A stretch of 54,799 bases of DNA, from the NCBI GenBank assembly GCA_027297435.1, contig JAPUIA010000107.1, positions 1 through 54,799 of the forward strand, read 5' to 3'. This document shows, piece by piece, positions 53,083 to 54,799 of the stretch. The stretch is from Gammaproteobacteria bacterium. GTDB lineage: Bacteria; Pseudomonadota; Gammaproteobacteria; Pseudomonadales; Azotimanducaceae. The position numbers and the translations under genes are program-made. The notes under the pieces are model-generated. The model was not told where the DNA came from, ran no database searches, and worked only from the letters and a program-made list of their open reading frames with translations. Within the stretch, counting starts at the first letter, position 1; the number at the start of each line of letters is the position of its first letter.

Positions 53083-53513
53083 CGTGCTGCCCTATATCTG
53101 TTTCACCGAAGTGTATCCTACGGTGATCGTTCCGCTTTAGAAAACCAAAAAACTCAGGCTGTTCGAAGTCGGCTAACCGACAACTCGAGCGGCGGCTATC
53201 CGAACCGCTGCTGACATCACTTTCTCATCGGCAAAAAACGTCGCTAAGACAGTCACTGACCTCGACTGATCTTTAGCCGGGGCAACAGGGACGGCGCAGC
53301 AGTCGGGTCATTTGCCCGGTTTTTCCCATGTCGCCGTCGTATCCCACGCGTGCGCAGGCCGTGTCGAACTTGGCTTGGTCATGCGCAAATCGCAGGAAAA
53401 GGCCAATTGCAGGTGCCGAAGCTGTTTGTCAACGGGGTACGATGATCCGGATTGCACGCACGAGGGGTGCCAATGGTAGGATCACTGGTTCAGACAACGA
53501 GGGAGCGATATTG
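53083..53513. other. Intergenic region upstream of the HD-domain gene
   Basis: This 431-bp gap contains a small hairpin GTCGG-CTAA-CCGAC (53168-53181) and one copy of a degenerate direct repeat (53192-53215) whose partner lies after the HD gene (54392-54415). Promoters for the two divergent genes should be here, but no confident hexamers were found. No gene was recognised. Confidence 0.45.
53192..53215. repeat. Degenerate direct repeat, copy 1
   Basis: GCGGCTATCCGAACCG followed by CTGCTGAC matches 54392-54415 at 20 of 24 positions. The copies lie about 1.2 kb apart and bracket the HD-domain gene. Confidence 0.45.
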
Positions 53514-54308
53514 ATGGACCGCCGCCGGTTTCTCGCGCGCGCTTCTGCGGTCGCCGCCGCATCTATGACGAGCAGCATGAGCTTCGCGCAGAAGGCCGAG
53601 ACCCTCGAGCACGCCATGTCTGATGAACTGGACAAGGCAGCGCTCGCGAAGGAGGCCGTCGAGCCGTGGTTTTGCCATGTGGGTGACGGTGGTCAAGGTC
53701 TCAGCTTGGGCGTTAAGCTCATGGGAGACGACCCGAGGCTGCCGAAGATGCCGGCGGCGCCGACGCTCATGGACTTCTACGAGCTGCGCTTTGCGCCGGC
53801 CCGGCACGTGCTGCAGAGCGCCGACTTGGCGCTTGAAAACGGTTATCCGGAGAAGATCGTGATGGCCTGTCTGCTGCACGACATTGCGGTCGGCAACTTC
53901 ATCCGCACCGACCACGGGTACTGGTGCGCGCAGATGATGGAACCCTACGTGGATGAGGAGGTTTGCTGGGCGATCCGTAACCATCAGGCGTTGCGCTTCT
54001 ATCCCGACGATTCGGTCGGTTACGGCTACCCGGAGCTGTACGATCGCCTCTTCGGCGAAGATTACCGGCCCGAGCCCTACATCGAGGCAGCCTACCGCGC
54101 CGCGCGCAACCACAAGTGGTACATGACCTCTCGGCTGATCACCGTCAACGACCTGTACTCGTTCGACCCGGACAAGGACGTGGAGGTCGAGAGGTTCACC
54201 GACATCATGGGGCGCAATTTCAAGCACCCGAAAGAAGGACTCGGGTTCGACGGCACGCCGGTTGCGCACATGTGGCGCAGCATCATCTGGCCCAACAATT
54301 TCTTGTAG
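53514..54308 (+). CDS. Tat-targeted HD-domain protein with PhnZ-like diiron ligand set
   Basis: A 264-residue protein. The N-terminus MDRRRFLARASAVAAAS is a twin-arginine signal with predicted cleavage near SFAQ, so it is likely exported. Residues H98, H122, D123, H134, H157 and D213 have the order of mixed-valent diiron HD oxygenases; spacings H-24-HD, H-23-H and H-56-D are close to those I recall for PhnZ (24, 24, 57). It could be an HD oxygenase, or an HD hydrolase. ATG 53514 is preferred because GGGAG lies eight bases upstream. Bracketed by the degenerate repeats. Substrate unknown. Confidence 0.78.
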   Translation: MDRRRFLARASAVAAASMTSSMSFAQKAETLEHAMSDELDKAALAKEAVEPWFCHVGDGGQGLSLGVKLMGDDPRLPKMPAAPTLMDFYELRFAPARHVLQSADLALENGYPEKIVMACLLHDIAVGNFIRTDHGYWCAQMMEPYVDEEVCWAIRNHQALRFYPDDSVGYGYPELYDRLFGEDYRPEPYIEAAYRAARNHKWYMTSRLITVNDLYSFDPDKDVEVERFTDIMGRNFKHPKEGLGFDGTPVAHMWRSIIWPNNFL

Positions 54309-54391
54309 GGAGACATGTCCGACGGGTCATCTCCCGCTGAATACGGGCTCGTAGTTCTCACTCATAGAGCTTGAGGTCGGACTTTTGAGTG

Positions 54392-54415
54392 GCGGCTAAG
54401 CGAACCGTTGCCGAC
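54392..54415. repeat. Degenerate direct repeat, copy 2
   Basis: GCGGCTAAGCGAACCG followed by TTGCCGAC; partner of the copy at 53192-53215. The similarity runs a few bases further upstream (TGAGTGGC versus CGAGCGGC). Confidence 0.45.
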
Positions 54416-54551
54416 GAAACCGTTGAAAGCCACCGAACGTCGTTTTGTGCCCATAAGAGACATTCAAAGAAGTCAGTTACACTGCGTTGGCTTGATCTGT
54501 TCGAGATGTCGACCGCCCGTCGGCTTGCGGCCGCCTGGGTCTATCGCAGGT

Positions 54552-54799
54552 TCACAACGGTTTCGTCATCCGAACGGACAATGACGGTATGAACCAGAGC
54601 TTCGGCCACTCCGACTCGACGTTCCATCCGCGGCGCTCGTAGAATCGGCGAGCCACCTCATTCTTAGTTGAAACGTCCAGGGATAGTCGAGTCGATCCGC
54701 TCGCGCGAGCCTGCTCTTCAAAGGAGTCCATCAAGACGGAGCCGACCCCAACGCCGCCAAGGCCCTTTATGATGATAGCCCCCGCGGCCTGTGGGGTTC
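54552..54799 (-). CDS. GNAT family N-acetyltransferase (partial, 5' end outside window)
   Basis: The C-terminal part of an acetyl-CoA-dependent acetyltransferase. The open frame runs off the window end; motif A is visible as GLGGVGVGSVLMDSF (a variant of the acetyl-CoA loop Q/RxxGxG/A), followed by the LSLDVSTKNEVARRFYERRGW segment typical of GNAT motif B. An internal ATG at 54731 is not a real start because motif A lies upstream of it. Substrate unknown. Confidence 0.8.
   Translation of the reverse strand, partial: TPQAAGAIIIKGLGGVGVGSVLMDSFEEQARASGSTRLSLDVSTKNEVARRFYERRGWNVESEWPKLWFIPSLSVRMTKPL

Overview
The window looks like a chromosomal stretch from a Gammaproteobacterium, probably a free-living aquatic or marine lineage with a moderately high GC content. 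The evidence is the cmoA-cmoB tRNA-modification pair, a PA0069-type radical SAM gene behind a classical CTGT-N8-ACAG LexA box, a sigma-54/NtrC-type ammonium transporter promoter, REP-type palindromes of the kind common in gammaproteobacteria, and the conserved retropepsin / transglutaminase-7TM / ATP-grasp cluster. No rRNA, tRNA, CRISPR array, prophage or intact transposase gene was seen. The genus cannot be named from sequence alone.

Layout. 1-1.3 kb: the 5' part of an ammonium transporter gene (minus strand) with a sigma-54 promoter and an NtrC-like palindrome. 1.3-3.7 kb: a membrane-anchored multicopper oxidase overlapping a single-domain cupredoxin. 3.8-13.3 kb: mostly minus-strand metabolic genes: DUF5329 protein, glucose-dehydrogenase-type PQQ enzyme, MHS-type MFS carrier, GFA zinc protein, ABM monooxygenase, Tat-targeted class V aminotransferase, DUF3604 lipoprotein, YaiI and a cupin. 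A 156-bp TIR-bounded MITE-like element lies between the aminotransferase and DUF3604 genes. 13.4-17.9 kb: two tandem paralogous PQQ alcohol dehydrogenases, each fused to cytochrome c. 17.9-19.7 kb: an unrecognised three-gene ExbB/ExbD-like operon. 19.7-25.4 kb: quinone-oxidoreductase-like MDR, small lipoprotein plus gpsA, a DMGDH-like FAD/GcvT protein and a Bax-inhibitor-1 protein.

25.4-29.5 kb: a CbbQ/NorQ AAA+ ATPase with a CbbO/NorD VWA protein (no RubisCO or NO reductase nearby) and an esterase, bracketed by REP palindromes. 29.5-33.8 kb: a minus-strand operon of retropepsin-like protease, transglutaminase-7TM protein, ATP-grasp ligase, ABM monooxygenase and GST. 33.8-38.3 kb: a LexA box, radical SAM gene, sodium:solute symporter, APC permease and a small conserved protein. 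38.3-45.1 kb: zinc-type MDR dehydrogenase, coniferyl-aldehyde-type dehydrogenase, and an RND pump with its adaptor. 45.1-50.3 kb: PhyH dioxygenase, Smr protein, a REP pair, then the minus-strand operon cmoA-cmoB-hypothetical-acyl-CoA dehydrogenase-DUF4156. 50.3-54.8 kb: polyphosphate kinase, a second small lipoprotein, a Tat-targeted HD-domain protein and a truncated GNAT gene.

How the genes may work together. Three PQQ dehydrogenases, two MDR dehydrogenases and a coniferyl-type aldehyde dehydrogenase suggest periplasmic and cytoplasmic oxidation of alcohols, sugars or aromatic aldehydes; electrons could leave through the fused cytochromes, and the blue-copper pair at 1.3-3.7 kb is another periplasmic redox module. 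The strongest candidates for undescribed biology are the ExbB/ExbD-like operon whose ExbD-like subunit carries a DUF2135-like periplasmic domain (17.9-19.7 kb), the apparently exported HD protein with a full PhnZ-like set of diiron ligands (53.5-54.3 kb), the paralogous lipoproteins resembling a lipid-anchored split beta-barrel fold (20.8 and 52.6 kb), and the multicopper oxidase with its type 1 copper motif in the N-terminal domain.
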